In this document: piece by piece, positions 34,315 through 45,930 of the stretch | Numbering within the stretch: position 1 is the first letter of the stretch | Layout of the letters: each line of letters begins with the position of its first letter | Assembly: GCA_002682825.1 (NCBI GenBank) | Contig: NOKP01000002.1 | Span: forward strand, 5,748,309-5,812,308 | Direction of reading: 5' to 3' | Length of the DNA: 64,000 nt | Origin: Neonectria sp. B-13 | Taxonomy: Eukaryota; Ascomycota; Sordariomycetes; Hypocreales; Nectriaceae | Position numbers and translations under genes: made by a program | Notes under the pieces: generated by a model | Database searches by the model: none | What the model saw: the letters and a program-made list of their open reading frames with translations, nothing else | Told to the model about the DNA's origin: nothing

Positions 34315-35953
34315 ATGGAGTCCGTCTCAACCTTGGGCAATGCCCCCTACGCCGCCGCCCTCGGCCTCTTCCTCGTCGGCTACTTTGTCCTCTACCCATT
34401 TGTCATCTACATGCAAGATGTCAAAGGTAACCATTCCCATCCTCTCATCGCTCAAGGCCCAACGCTAACCCCGCATCCGTCTAGGCATGCGTCGATTCCC
34501 CAACATGTCCACCTTCTCCGGCATGTCAAACCTGCCCTTCATGATCCTCGCCCAAGGCGGAGCTCGCTCTACCCACCTCTCCAAGCTCCACCAGAAAGAC
34601 CCTGTCCTCCGTACTGGCCCCAACACCCTTTCCTTTGGCAGTGTCAAGGCCATCAAGGACATCTACGGTCACGGCACCCCGTGCATCAAGGACGAGTCCT
34701 ATGCCATCACCGCTGGCTCCCACTTTCACTTGGCCGATGTCATCGACAAGCCCGACCACGCCAAGAAGAGAAAGGTCCTGTCGTCCGCCTACGCCCTCAA
34801 GAACCTTGAGCGATGGGAGTACAAGGTCGCCGACAAGGTCTCCAGAATGATCGCCCAGTTTGACAAGCGATGCACCGCTCCCCTACCCAAGGGAGCCAAG
34901 TATGCCGATACCCATGATCTGACCGTCGACTTCCGCGCCTGGACAAACTTCTTCTCTCTCGATGCCATCGCCGACATTGGTCTCTCTGAGCGCCTGGGAC
35001 TCCTCGACCAGGGCCACGACCGAGTCATGGCCCAGGAAAAGGACGGTTCCTTGTTTGAAACCAATCTCCGACAATGCCTCTACCCAACCGCCCGAAAGCA
35101 AGCCCATCTTCTGTGGAGCTACGAGAACTACAAGCTGCTCGACAAGGTCTCCAACATTCTTCCCTATTACAGAAGCATGACCGAGTCCAGCCGAGGCTGG
35201 GACGCAATTGTTCTCCGCCGCGCCAACATCCGCCTGGACCGATACCGAGCCGGAGAGAAGCTTGACGACTTCTTCCACGCCCTGATGGAGGACAAGAACG
35301 GAATTCCCCACAACCTCGAGTGGGGCGAGATTGTCGCCGAAATCAACATCATGATGAACGCAGGCAGCGTCACCACTGGCATCGCCCTGGCCAACGTCAT
35401 GTACCAACTACTGCAAAACCCTGATATTCTCGCCAACCTGCAAAAGGAGATTGATTCCGTCCTCGAGCCCGAAGAGGTGGTTGCCCCCTACGACAAGATC
35501 AAGCATCTGCCCTACCTCCGCGCCTGTCTCGACGAGTCTCTGCGCCTGTTCCCCCCTACGCCGCAGGGTCTTGCCCGAAAGACGCCCGAGGAAGGCCTGA
35601 ATATCATGGGCCAGTATGTTCCTGGAAATACGACTGTGAGCGTCTCAGCGCTGGTTGCGCACCGGGACGAATCCGTCTACCCGAACGCCGACAAGTACAT
35701 CCCCGACCGATTCCTAGGCGACAAGGGCAAGGAACTCCAATCATACTTCCTCGCCTTTTCCGCAGGTGCCAGAGGATGTATCGGCCGAAACATCTCGTAC
35801 CTGGAGCAGACTGTGTGTCTTGCCTCTGTGGTCCGCAGGTACAATTTTGCCCTGGCTCAAGGATTTGAGTTGAAGAGGGAGGAGACCATGAACCACATCC
35901 TTGGAGAGATGCCTGTCAAGGTGTGGAGGAGAGACCTGGGCGTTGAGAACTGA
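34315..35953 (+). CDS. Cytochrome P450 (CYP53/benzoate-hydroxylase-like group)
   Basis: Two exons (34315-34426, 34485-35953) give 526 residues. An N-terminal anchor (AALGLFLVGYFVLYPFVIYM) is followed by the P450 fold. The helix-I motif is AGSVTT, the ExxR motif is ESLR, HRDESVYPNADKYIPDRF is the PERF-type region, and FSAGARGCIG is the haem-binding loop with the Cys ligand. AIKDIYGHG and the KRKVLSSAY-like C-helix recall the CYP53 benzoate-hydroxylase group, but the family call is tentative. The acidic residue normally before TT in helix I (A/G-G-x-D/E-T-T) is Val here. It is divergent from the Zn2Cys6 gene and near a CPR. Confidence 0.9.
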
Positions 35954-36532
35954 ATAATGACTACTTGGGATAAACTAGGCATAGTGAGATGTGATATTAG
36001 AAGCGATGAAGGAACAAGAAAGATGGATATAACTCCGTCTTAGTTTGGGCATGTTTTGCCAATGATGAAATAATCACCATTATCAGGGATAAATCTCAAA
36101 CTCCTGGAGCAACGATGGCTACAATTTTCACGTGAATGATGAATTGGGACTACCTTGGGGCATTCAAGCACTCCTTAAACACATGAGGTCTTGGGCACAA
36201 ACGAGCAAACCCTGGGCACCTCGTGACCCCAGACCCGCTAGTTTGGAACTGCTTGACGATGCAGCATGGATATACCTGGTAAAGCGGCTGTGCTAGGTGC
36301 TGGGTCATATGCCCATGTGCATGAAGCCGGCAGGATCGGGTTGGGATGTCCAACTGCTCGGTATCTTCCGACATGATGCGGACTAGCCAAGGTACTGCAA
36401 GGTCATGGGACTCAATGCACCTCAAACAACCAATTTTTATATCTAGAATGGATATAAAGAGATTTTATACTTCGGCAAGATCGCTTTCAGATCCATGGCA
36501 CAACTTCAAGCTCCAACCATTGCATTCCCCTC
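35954..36532. other. Intergenic between convergent genes
   Basis: 3' flanks of the P450 and pectate lyase genes. No gene recognised. Confidence 0.5.
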
Positions 36533-37654
36533 CTAGATCTTGCCGACACCAGCACCGGCCTTGCAGATCTTAGACACGAGCTTCAGCGGCGTCAACTTGT
36601 ACTTGTAGTCCGCTTTGTAGAAGTTTCCCTTCTGGGTAATGTTAATCGAAGCCGGTCCCCAGTCGTTTTCTGCACGCATATGTTAGCTATCGCCCCTCCC
36701 CTTGAAACGCTGAACTTACTGGCACCAAGGTTCGCATATCCATCCAGCTCCTCATCGCCGCAAGTGCAAGTGTTTGGCGAGTCCATGGGGATAACCAGTC
36801 CGTATGTGCTGAGTGCCTCACTCGTGTTGCCGCGGAATACGTTTCCCTCGACGAGCACCTGGTTGTCTGACCGACTGTGGATTGCCTGATACAGGAAGTC
36901 TTCGTAGAGGTTGTTGTAGATGTGCTGGTGGCCAAACCGACCGGCAGGGCCGCGGGTACCCTCGTTTCTCCAGTAGTTATGATGATACGAAACATGGAAA
37001 TGCCCGAAGTCTTCATCGCGGAGTGTGTCGTCGTTGCCGACAAGGGACGACTTCCAGTGATCGTGGAAGTAGTTCCACGACACTGTCACCCAGTCCGACG
37101 CGCGGATAATATCCACTTGACCATCCTGTATGTTTTAGTCAGCTTTGCTTATTTCTAGGGCCCTCAGACAGAGTTAAATGACTCACATAGTAGTCTGGTC
37201 CTCGGGAGATGTCCGAGGTGAACTCGTTGTGATCAACCCAAACGCGAGTGCTGTTGCGGATGGTGATGCAGTCATTGTCGAGGATGTGGCTGATCTTCAG
37301 GTTCTGCACAATGACATTGTCTCCATTGAAGATGTTCAACCCAGCACCGGTGATATGGGCAGATGACCCGACGCCGATGACAGACGTGTTAGGGCCAATT
37401 GCGAGACGAGAGGGCAAGACGATCTTGCCCTTCACCTTCACGATCTTGGGCTCTGTGCCAGCAACGGCTGCAATCAGCTGGTCGGCAGTTGAGGCATGGA
37501 CAGTTCGACCGCCCTGGCCACCCGTGGTCTTGCCGATAGGGTTGTTCTTGGCATAGCCCTCGATGCCCCAGGTCGCGAGTTTGCGGTAGTCGGACGAGAA
37601 AGCGCTGCTCAGGCTGACGAGGCCGTACAGGACAAAAGCTAGGTTGAGCTTCAT
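36533..37654 (-). CDS. PL1 pectate lyase, secreted
   Basis: Three exons (37654-37187, 37125-36720, 36669-36533) give 336 residues. A signal peptide (MKLNLAFVLYGLVSLSSAFS) is followed by the PL1 parallel beta-helix: T-GGQGGRTVHAST, NTSVIGVGSSAHITG, NVIVQNLKISHIL, DNDCITIRNSTRVWVDHNEF (Ca-site region), W-VTVSWNYFHDHWKSSLVG, and a YHHNYWRNEGTRGPAGRFG motif where R-x-PxxR holds the catalytic Arg. It cleaves polygalacturonate by beta-elimination outside the cell. The leader carries a strong inverted repeat. Confidence 0.93.
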
Positions 37655-38624
37655 GGTGACGGGGAGACCACCTGTATCAAGTTCTCAAAGACCAATTATC
37701 GGCAGCAGGGCAATTTGAAGCTATACAACTGGAGATACTGGTGTTTCTTCTTCAATTGAACGTCTTTCCTACTGGTATATATAGTCAAAAGACGTTCAAT
37801 TAGAGATGTTCCGTAGGTTTAGAAAGCTCGGAGCTGTACCCGCTGATCGTACGCAAATCCTACTATATTCCTAGTTCATGCGGAGAACCCTACCGGCGAT
37901 AATAAATAGCACCAATGCCATGTCTTCATGATAACTTGGATGCGTTCAGCTTCGTGGGGAAGCTCGCGGGCCAAGAAGTGGTAGGCTTTAACCGAGCACC
38001 GTGAGTGGTGGGAATTAATCTCGCCGTCGTCCGTCGAGCAACATGAGAATATGCATGCATGCAGAATCAATGATGATCGGTAGGTGCCTCGATGGGATCA
38101 AAGTGGAAATTGCCTGCTTTCCATGAGTGGTGGGACGATGGGAATAACATCATGATCTCTTGAGCAGCGAGTTTTGAAAGGTGGAAGAAAAGCGTCAACA
38201 AGCCGACCCCGGTTGTGACAACGCGTGTGTTCCGCAGCAGCTCCCACCGTTGTTGGTGATTCACCCGAGCAGAAGCAAATAACCGAAATACATGGCATTC
38301 GTTTTTGGTCTTATTCGTCATAGGCTTACGGAACCCCTGAAATCGGTGACATTGACGCTTGAAAGGAGCCCACTCTGATGTCCGCGGGGTAGGATCCCAG
38401 TCTTGATGTCATGCCATTGCTACGACCCTGTGATGTAAACGGGAACATTGAAGTTGCATTCGCTTATCATCCATGGAATTTCTAAGCAAACCCATCTGGT
38501 ACGTCACTGAGAGGTGTCCCATCACCCCATTAGTGTCTCTTCCTCTTCCTCTTCCTCTTAGTAATGGAAGATTGCTGGTTGAGAAACTAACAACAGCCGT
38601 CTAGCTACCGCAATTTCTACTTGT
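37655..38624. other. Pectate lyase promoter and intergenic sequence
   Basis: Contains the inverted repeat at 37754-37801 with TATATATA in its loop region. No gene was seen in the remaining 0.8 kb. CTTCCT repeats (TTCCTCTTCCTCTTCCTC) lie near 38540. Confidence 0.5.
37754..37801. repeat. 14-bp perfect inverted repeat around a TATA-like core
   Basis: AATTGAACGTCTTT (37754-37767) is the exact complement of AAAGACGTTCAATT (37788-37801), with a 20-base spacer holding TATATAT. It lies about 100 bases upstream of the pectate lyase ATG. Confidence 0.9.
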
Positions 38625-39419
38625 CTAGCATGCTGAATATCCACCGTCTACAAAAATGGTCTGTCCGGTCACCGCGGCACTTGCACCAGACGCCAAGTAC
38701 ACAGCGACACCGGCGAAGTCCTCAGGCACCCCGTTCCGTCCGATCATTGTCTTGGCCGCATGCATCGCGGCCTTTGAAGAATCGCCAAACACAGACTCTG
38801 TCAGAGGAGTGTTGACCATGCCTGGTGCAATTACGTTGCACAGAACACCCTGGTGAGACCAGGCCTCTGCTTGTGAGCGTGTCAACGACAAAAGACCGCC
38901 CTTGGACGCGCCATAAGCACCGCTGTTGCCAAATGCCCTGATCGATTGCTGGCTGCCGATATTGATGATCCTCCCACTTCCCCGCTCGGCCATGCGCGGC
39001 CCAAAGGCTTGTCCCAAGATGAATGGTGCCGTAAGATTCACTGCAATCGTGGTATTCCAGATGTCTTCCGACAGCTGGTTCATGTGTGGACGATGGTTCA
39101 CTCCCGCAGCGTTGATGAGAATGTCTGGGGTCCCGTGGGTCGACGCGATCTTTTCAATGGCACCCTTCAGGGATACAAGATCGGCGAGGTCGGCTGCCAC
39201 GGCTGAGGCTTCGATGTCGAATTTGGCGAGATGATGAAGAGTTTCGTCGAGAGGCTGCTTTCGCCGCGCGACAAGCACGAGGCGGCAGCCAGCACGACCA
39301 AGGGCGACGGCCATTTCGCGGCCGATCCCAGAGCTACCGCCAGTGACTATCGCGGTCTTTCCCATGAGTCCAAACAAAGACTCAAGGTAGCTTGGCACTC
39401 CTTTCAAGTTTCGGGCCAT
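38625..39419 (-). CDS. Short-chain dehydrogenase/reductase
   Basis: A single exon of 264 residues. TGGSSGIG is the NAD(P) motif, NAAG follows beta-4, the catalytic Ser lies in NIGSQQS, and Tyr/Lys in YGASK. The C-terminal VTGQTIFVDGGYS is characteristic of classical SDRs of the 2-deoxy-gluconate/gluconate 5-dehydrogenase-like group. The location next to a pectate lyase would fit sugar-acid metabolism, but the substrate cannot be told. No membrane or transit peptide is seen. Confidence 0.92.
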   Translation of the reverse strand: MARNLKGVPSYLESLFGLMGKTAIVTGGSSGIGREMAVALGRAGCRLVLVARRKQPLDETLHHLAKFDIEASAVAADLADLVSLKGAIEKIASTHGTPDILINAAGVNHRPHMNQLSEDIWNTTIAVNLTAPFILGQAFGPRMAERGSGRIINIGSQQSIRAFGNSGAYGASKGGLLSLTRSQAEAWSHQGVLCNVIAPGMVNTPLTESVFGDSSKAAMHAAKTMIGRNGVPEDFAGVAVYLASGASAAVTGQTIFVDGGYSAC

Positions 39420-40076
39420 TCTTGATCAAGGCCAACCCCGGGGCTAATTCTTCAAGTCTTCGGTAGGCTGGAATGGAGCAGAGAGTCCGAGTTCGAGGAA
39501 AAGATGGAAGTGCCACGCATGTAGTGAGTCAAGAAGTTACAAAGGGCGTAGATACAATGTTCGGACCGGCCCGAGAGGGGTCGATCGGCAATGGTTTCCC
39601 CGTGCCGGTGGACTACAAAGGGATGACTCACTCTTCGCCTGTAGAGCCGATTGTCAACCGCATAAAATGGGGTTTTCACCAGAGACGAAAAGGGTTCTCG
39701 AGAGATAAAGACTTGCGGAATTAGTCAGTGTAAATTGTTGGACATGATATTGGGTTACTATCGACAGTTGACGGGCTAACCTCCTCACCCACATATTCGC
39801 ATATAATACCTACCACTTGAACGCACATATCTTGTTTATGAGGCTGAAAACAATGAATATTTTATGTACAAGCCTAAAGGCGGTAAAGAAACCCCGTCTT
39901 CAGGTGGATGCATCTGGAAGATCAACGTGCGGGCAGTAGCTAATCGCGCCGACGGTGGAAAGTGTAAGCAGGGTTTTTACTTCATTGAAACGATGACTGA
40001 GGAGACTGTGATCGGATTTCTATTCTAATCCCTGAGATTTGAGATTCAAACTGTATGTTTCGCTCATCATTTCTTC
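39420..40076. other. Intergenic
   Basis: No credible gene. It holds the SDR promoter and the 3' flank of the membrane-protein gene. Confidence 0.5.
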
Positions 40077-41628
40077 CTACTTCCATTCTGGAAGAGGCTG
40101 CTGCACATGCTGACGCGGAAGATATGACCCGGTGAAATTCAGATTCGTCTCAATACTTATTGTCACCACCTCTGTCCTAATAATCTGATTTCCCGTCGGG
40201 TTCAACTGAACCTGACTTCCTGTTGGGTCATGGTGATTGTGACTCTGGTAGGATGCGCCGCCGCTTCGCGAGTAGATCCATGAACCCGTGAGCGCTGGGA
40301 CTTCACTATCCCGGCGCGTGTCGATAGTTGAAGCAATCGCGTAACCGGATTTGGAATCATCCTCGACGAGTATCGAGGATGGAACCAGTTGTGAAATCTT
40401 TCGGAGGATAGGACGGAGTGCTGTTAGAGCCACAGCCATAATTGAGACGCACAATTCGGCTACCGGCCAAACGTCTTTAGGCACAAAATCGTGATTAGCT
40501 CCATATTCCAAAAGCTCAATGAGAACAAGCTTACGGAGAGATATATCCTCGTATGAGCTGCAAAGCAATAGCGCAAATCTTGTAATGCTCAAGGCAATGG
40601 TGATGAGTCCCAAGGAAATAATCACGGCCAAGCCCAGTCTTTCCTTTCGAGAAGGGAGCTGCACATTCTTCATCAAAGGTAAAGGAAACATCAAAACTGT
40701 GGGGAAGATATCGCCATGGTCAGCCTTTCATGTCTAATGAACGTTTACTTTCTCACAGGGCGTGGATGAATTTACTCAACACTTCGGCGACGAAGTTCAA
40801 CGACCAGTTGATCTTCATGAGATCTGGATGTGAGAATGACGTGCAGGAATTAGGATCCGGTGACCTGCGAAGTAAACTGTGTCAACATCGAGATCCACCG
40901 GCATGTTCGAAGACGTGACGGTGTCAGCCAAGGGGGATGCACTCACCAGTTGATGGAAGGATCCGTTCCACACCAGAATATATGACCGAAAAGAGCGAAA
41001 AGAGCGCCTATTATCGTGATGATGGTGAGCCCGTGAAGTGATATTTGCATTCCCCGACTAGTCGAGGAAGCAAGGTTATAGTACAGCGTGATGATGCTGA
41101 ACTTAGGAAAGTAGATGCCGACATCAAAAAAGTAACTGCAGGCGAATCTGATCTGTGATGGCGAAGCATGGTGTTAGCACCCGAGCTTTTAAAATAGAAC
41201 CAACTTGTCATCCCTCGTACATGGTAGAGAGACTTTTGCTGGTGCTCATTGTCTAATCGCACCTTTTGGACCGACACAGTAGCCAATAGGACGTCGCCGA
41301 TGCCATATCGTTGGTAAGCTAATGTTTCGCAGATCACCAGTCCTTGAGCTGATCCAAGAGCAGCAAGGAGCCAGAAGTCAGACAGGTTCAGCCTGTCCCT
41401 CCTTATTCGTAGCCGCACATAAATGCGAGCAACAACAAGGAAATATGCCACCACTAGAAGTGTCCATTCCATAGCCTACAGACAGTTTATGTTAGAAATA
41501 ATTAGAATTGTATGGTGATAAATGAGACCACTGATCTAAATCGTATGGAACCCGGGACTTACTATTACTCCTCGGGGCGACACCATTCTGGATGTTTCCC
41601 GGCCAGAATGCCAGCATGGAATGGACAT
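40077..41628 (-). CDS. SAT4/rhodopsin-like integral membrane protein
   Basis: Five exons (41628-41563, 41475-41221, 41152-40947, 40864-40776, 40696-40077) give 411 residues in phase. Helices alternate with the family's marker motifs: E-TLLVVAYFLVVARIYVRLR, LSDFWLLAALGSAQG, YFFDVGIYFPKFSII-LYYNL, W-C-DPS near helix 5, LNFVAEVL, MFPLPLM, and LRKLVLIELLEYG-WPVAELCVSIM. This is the fungal 'rhodopsin domain' family (PF20684 type, often annotated SAT4), without the retinal lysine context of true opsins. About seven helices are followed by a cytosolic Ser/Gln-rich tail. The function is unknown; a receptor-like role is often assumed. Confidence 0.85.
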
Positions 41629-42926
41629 AACAGCACTACGTGAGAGAAAGGGAAGAAGATGCAGAGAATGGAGAGCAGCGACGTAATAAGTAAATATAAG
41701 TCTACCCGAACCTAACGGACGGAGTGGGTTAGATTTCGCTGGTAGGCTGCAAATAGTGTCCACCGCCACATGCCAATGGCTTGAGCTATTTTTTGTTTGC
41801 CCGTTCCGAGTTTAACGTTTAGGGGCCGACTGTTGTTGTTAACTGATAGTTCACACACGGAGCAGTAAGGGTAAGAAGAGGCATCGCAGCATGCAACCTA
41901 AGAAAACCCATGACATGCTCTTTTTCTTCACCCAAAGGCTTAATTGATCAATTCGGGGATCTTGGAGAGATGGTTTTATCGGTAAGATGCCGGGGGATAG
42001 GAACTCTTTTCAGTGTGGCATGTCTCACTGCACGTTTGCGACATGTTCGTGGCTGGCGAGCCAATTTGCGCCAAACCAATGCAATCGACAAGAACTGCGC
42101 CACCGTTTCTAGCAGAGGAATTTAGTGAACGGCAAGCCCGTGAAGAATGATGCTAGTGGATAAGATCAAACAGACTTTGGAGTGAACAATACACGTGGGG
42201 GAGGATAAGGAGGGTTTGAAGAGTGGAATCCACAGGCGAAAGCTTCTTTCGGGCGACAGTCAGCAAAACAAGCCTTTCTAAGGGCGGCACGATACTGAAT
42301 TTGAAATAGATGATTCTAGACGCATGCCGTCGTTTCCGATGGTGGCCTTCTAGACGCATGCCTCCAAGCACGTCGCCGTGATATCGCCGGCAGAGCGCAC
42401 AGGACCTACAAGTTCTCGTTGTTGCCGGCCGAGCAAAGGTCTAGACCAGGTTCGATTTGTTCATGAGCAACGGCTATCTCAACGATACCTTGCGGTTGGT
42501 TCTGTACACTACCATTATTCGGTATCAACGGGTTAATCTTAACGGCTGCGCAGTTTCGTACGGCGCACAGACTTTTGATATTCTCAATGCATCACCTCAA
42601 CCTGAACGATAAAGATCAGTCAAGGTGTAGAATGGCCATGGGTCACATCGGTTTGTGGTTCGAGAATTAACAGCGATGATAATCAGCTTTAATATATAAA
42701 ATTCCCTCGTCAAGATCCTTCGCTCTGCCGAGAGGGCTGTGGATGCTTTCAAGGCTTCACTCTTTTTGCTCTGTCTGTCCGTACTAGTAGCGTGACGCTG
42801 AGGTTGTGTTTACTAACGCTCATCAGACAACCACCGGGGTAGGATATATGCGCCATCAAGTCGCCTGCGCACTGGATTTAATCCTGATCTCAATGTTTCT
42901 GCAAATTGGCCCCGCATGTTGCCTGC
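41629..42926. other. Intergenic, with a 14-15 bp direct repeat
   Basis: No gene recognised in 1.3 kb. TTCTAGACGCATGCC occurs at about 42314 and again at about 42349, 35 bases apart. Short ORFs have no domain. Confidence 0.55.
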
Positions 42927-43999
42927 TCAAAAGACGAACACTTGATCGTGAAGCTTGCTGACAGGCCGAGCCTTTTCGTAACCAAGACTCAAGGCTGCTT
43001 TCTTCATGGCAGCGACCATTGGAGGAGGGCCACAGAGAAGGATCTTGATATCGGTGGCCGGTTCGGGCAACCACATCTATCAAAGTAAGTCATCCATATG
43101 TGAAGCGGGCACGGGATCAACCTACCTTGATCATCTCAGGCGTCACAAAGCCAATGCCACCAGTCCAGCCTTCCAAGGCCTGATTGACAACGTAGTGAAC
43201 GCGGATGCTATCATCCTGTGCCGTCAGAGTATCCAAGTCATCTTTCAGAAGAATATCTTCGGCGGTGAGGTTGGCAAAGATCAAGTCAACTTTGGTTCTG
43301 TCTCCATTGCGCCGTCCGCGAATTATAGCTCGCATCACCTGTATCATTGGGGTGATCCCCGTACCCCCAGCGATCATACCAAATCGCCGAACCATGTTGG
43401 GCGAGTAAACGAAAGCGCCCTTAGGGCCCCGTACGCGAATAGCCTGACCCAGCTTGAGAGAAGCAAAATGTTGGGAGATGTTTCCTTGTGGATAGGATTT
43501 GATGAGAAGATCGACGTATCCGCGTTCTTCGTCGCCAGTTAAGGGCGTGTAGGCGCGCACAATTTCCTTCACTGTCCTATCCGGCTGCTCGAGGAAGGCA
43601 CCAACAGAAATATGTTGGCCGACTGGGAGTCCGAGGATGGCATTTGAAGTGGGCAGCTTGAAGCGATACCTAGTAACAAACTATTGGCTTTGCTCGAGGG
43701 TTGGGGTTGGAGATTCGTATCACCTGGCCACATTATGAGATATAACCGTCTTCTCCTGCAACTCGAGCTCTTGAAAGATGTCAGGCCGCAAAACTGTTTT
43801 TCGTTGAGTCGCTTCATTATCCCGCTGCTTAGGTCATCATCAAGACAAGCATGTATAGGTTGAACTCACTGAATCTGAGGAGGATGTAGCCCCCCAGTAC
43901 CGCCGCGACGGTAATGAGGAAGGGATTCAGCACTGTTCGGTGTAAGATGATCCCTGAATATGAAGGAACCATCGGAGTGTCGTCGACGCTGAGAGACAT
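42927..43999 (-). CDS. NADH-cytochrome b5 reductase
   Basis: Four exons (43999-43870, 43811-43724, 43669-43126, 43076-42927) give 303 residues, the family length. An N-terminal helix ([17 protein letters not shown]) anchors it in a membrane. The FAD domain has PVGQHISV, the RAYTPL flavin-binding motif and [10 protein letters not shown]. The NADH domain has [32 protein letters not shown], and CGPPPMV. The end is HDQVFVF, like the universal DQVFVF terminus. The third splice junction rebuilds ARYRFKLP exactly. It transfers electrons from NADH to cytochrome b5. It is divergent from the mARC-like gene with a 671-base shared promoter, and a cytochrome b5 gene lies 4.4 kb away. Confidence 0.93.
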
Positions 44000-44670
44000 G
44001 TTCTCTCTTCTTTGTCGGTACCTTTACAGCGCAGTCCTTGGAAGTCAAGAAAGGGAATTGTTGCTGATGACGGTATTTCATTCAGTAAAAAGTCGGCGAA
44101 AACGACATTGAACAACGGTATTAATACTTTGACAAGGTCGAAAGTCTTCACTCAGGGCACTTTCCCTTCCAATTTGGTGTTAGCCTCCCGCAGTACCCCA
44201 AACATCGCTGCGCTGAGTCCTAGTCAGATTACCTCGACACGTTAGGGAAGCTTCAAGCCACATCAGAGCCCCGCAAATAGGAGCTTATCGAGGACGAGCA
44301 TTGGGCAATCAACTGTCTTGATGCAGTTTAGCTTGTGAGGATCTGCAAAAGGCGCACACCTGGCATTATCATACTCCACAGACTCCGTGCGGATACTCCG
44401 TATCGGGTGCGATTACCCTGTGTTTACGAAGTACCTTCGAAGTAGTTGCTAAAATTTACGTGCGGTTTTTGGGTCGGAAATCACCCTCCGTTCCATTGGA
44501 ATCTCCCTTCATCCACGTTGTTTGGTATTTAGACTACTGCTAAGAACCCAACCCCGCTGTCGTGATCAGCCCTTGACGAAAACCTTCCTCCACCTGGCCC
44601 TGACCGTTTATCGTCCTGACTCCCGGACGCGCCGCATATCTAACCTCCAGCTACCACTCCAGGCTTTCCA
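44000..44670. promoter_or_regulatory. Divergent promoter of b5 reductase and mARC genes, with everted CCG/CGG motifs
   Basis: CCG-TG-CGG at 44385-44392 and CCG-TAT-CGG at 44398-44406 are adjacent everted triplets of the kind bound by Zn2Cys6 dimers. GCGGATA (44389-44395) recurs upstream of the cytochrome b5 gene (48107-48113) and the MFS gene (55530-55536). The Zn2Cys6 gene at 51172-52545 is the obvious candidate regulator. The motif link is weak statistically. Confidence 0.45.
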
Positions 44671-45930
44671 ATGGATCATCCAACCACAGCCACCGTCAGC
44701 GCTCTTGGCCTTGCCCTGATGAGTGCTGTCGTGTACTTCGTCCTGTCGTCGACCAAGCCTCATCGGGGAGACCAGCTGGAAATTACACAGGTCAGCCAAT
44801 ACTACAAGGGAATTGAGCTGGAAAGAGCTTGACTGATAGACTGCACCAGCTCTATGTGTATCCCATCAAGGGAATTCGAGGGTGTGCACTGAAGAAGGCG
44901 TACATCGGCCCGTACGGTCTCATCGGAGACAGGACCTTCTGTCTGCAGAAGGTCCAACGCGATGACGACGGATTGAGATATGACACTATGTTGATCGGCT
45001 ACCACCTACAACTGGCTCTCTTCGTTGCGTCAATCGATTACGAAAATGGCGAGGTCGCCGTGGAATGGAAGGGACGAGGGACCAATTTCGACACGGCAAA
45101 CACCGTCACGACTTCGGACACAATTCGCTTCCCCCTGAAACCATCCACGGAAGGGAACTCTAAGTTGGAGGTTAGCCTTCATACCAGCACCACCTCGGCC
45201 TACGATATGGGCGACGCCTTGGCGACGTGGTTTGCGGATCGTCTCGGATTTGAGGTGAGGCTTGTCTTCATCGGTGACGGCTCAAGGCCAGTTCTCGGAT
45301 CCTTGGCGCCAAACAGCCCGGGCGGACTGAGACGAGCCAGGCTATTCCACCGCGCCCGGTCTATTCTGCCATTCTTGGCGTATCCGGTGGAGCGGCTTGC
45401 TTTCAACGATCTCGCACACTACCTGGTGGTCACCGAGGAGTCAAACGACCAGGTATCGTCTCGACTTGCCGACGACTGCAAAATGGACGTCACGAAGTTC
45501 CGACCAAACATCGTCGTCAAGGGTGCATCGGGGCCATTTGTCGAGGACTTTTGGGGCGAGTTGACCTTTTCTGGCGGGCTGCAGATGGCCCTCACGGCCA
45601 ATTGCTATCGCTGTCAGAGCATCACAGTCGACTATAACACCGGTGCTACAGCTACCGACGACCGGGGCATGGCGTGGAAGAAGCTGAACAAAGATCGGAG
45701 AGTTGATAAAGGGGCAAAGTACAGTCCAGTCTTTGGGCGATACGGTTATTGCTTTGGCGACGCTGAAGGTAAAACATTAGATGTCGGGCAGGGAGTTGCC
45801 GTAACTCATGTGAATGAGAGCAGAACGACGTTTGGTAAGCTTGACCATTTGACAGCTGGCTATTTGTTTACTAACAATGATTGTAGACTGGCCGCATCTC
45901 ACCACTTTTGGGGTCAGCCAGAAGAAGTGA
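44671..45930 (+). CDS. MOSC-domain protein, mARC-like molybdenum N-reductase
   Basis: Three exons (44671-44790, 44850-45834, 45887-45930) give 382 residues. An N-terminal anchor helix (VSALGLALMSAVVYFVL) precedes the MOSC N-terminal beta-barrel (LYVYPIKGIRGC, GDRTFCLQ) and the MOSC domain (FRPNIVVKGA-PFVED.W, ALTANCYRCQSITVDYNTG). The Cys at about residue 295 in the RC-x5-D-x-xTG motif is the likely Mo ligand, as in mARC proteins. The end RTTFDWPHL is typical of fungal members. mARC reduces N-hydroxylated compounds (amidoximes, hydroxamates, hydroxylamines) using NADH via cytochrome b5 reductase and cytochrome b5. Both partners are encoded within 6 kb, which supports this reading. The natural substrate is unknown. 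Confidence 0.88.

Noticed and set aside
43811..43870. Frameshift in the b5 reductase gene after the anchor
   Set aside because: Using the acceptor AAG before CGACTC gives a normal 58-base GT-AG intron that restores the frame.
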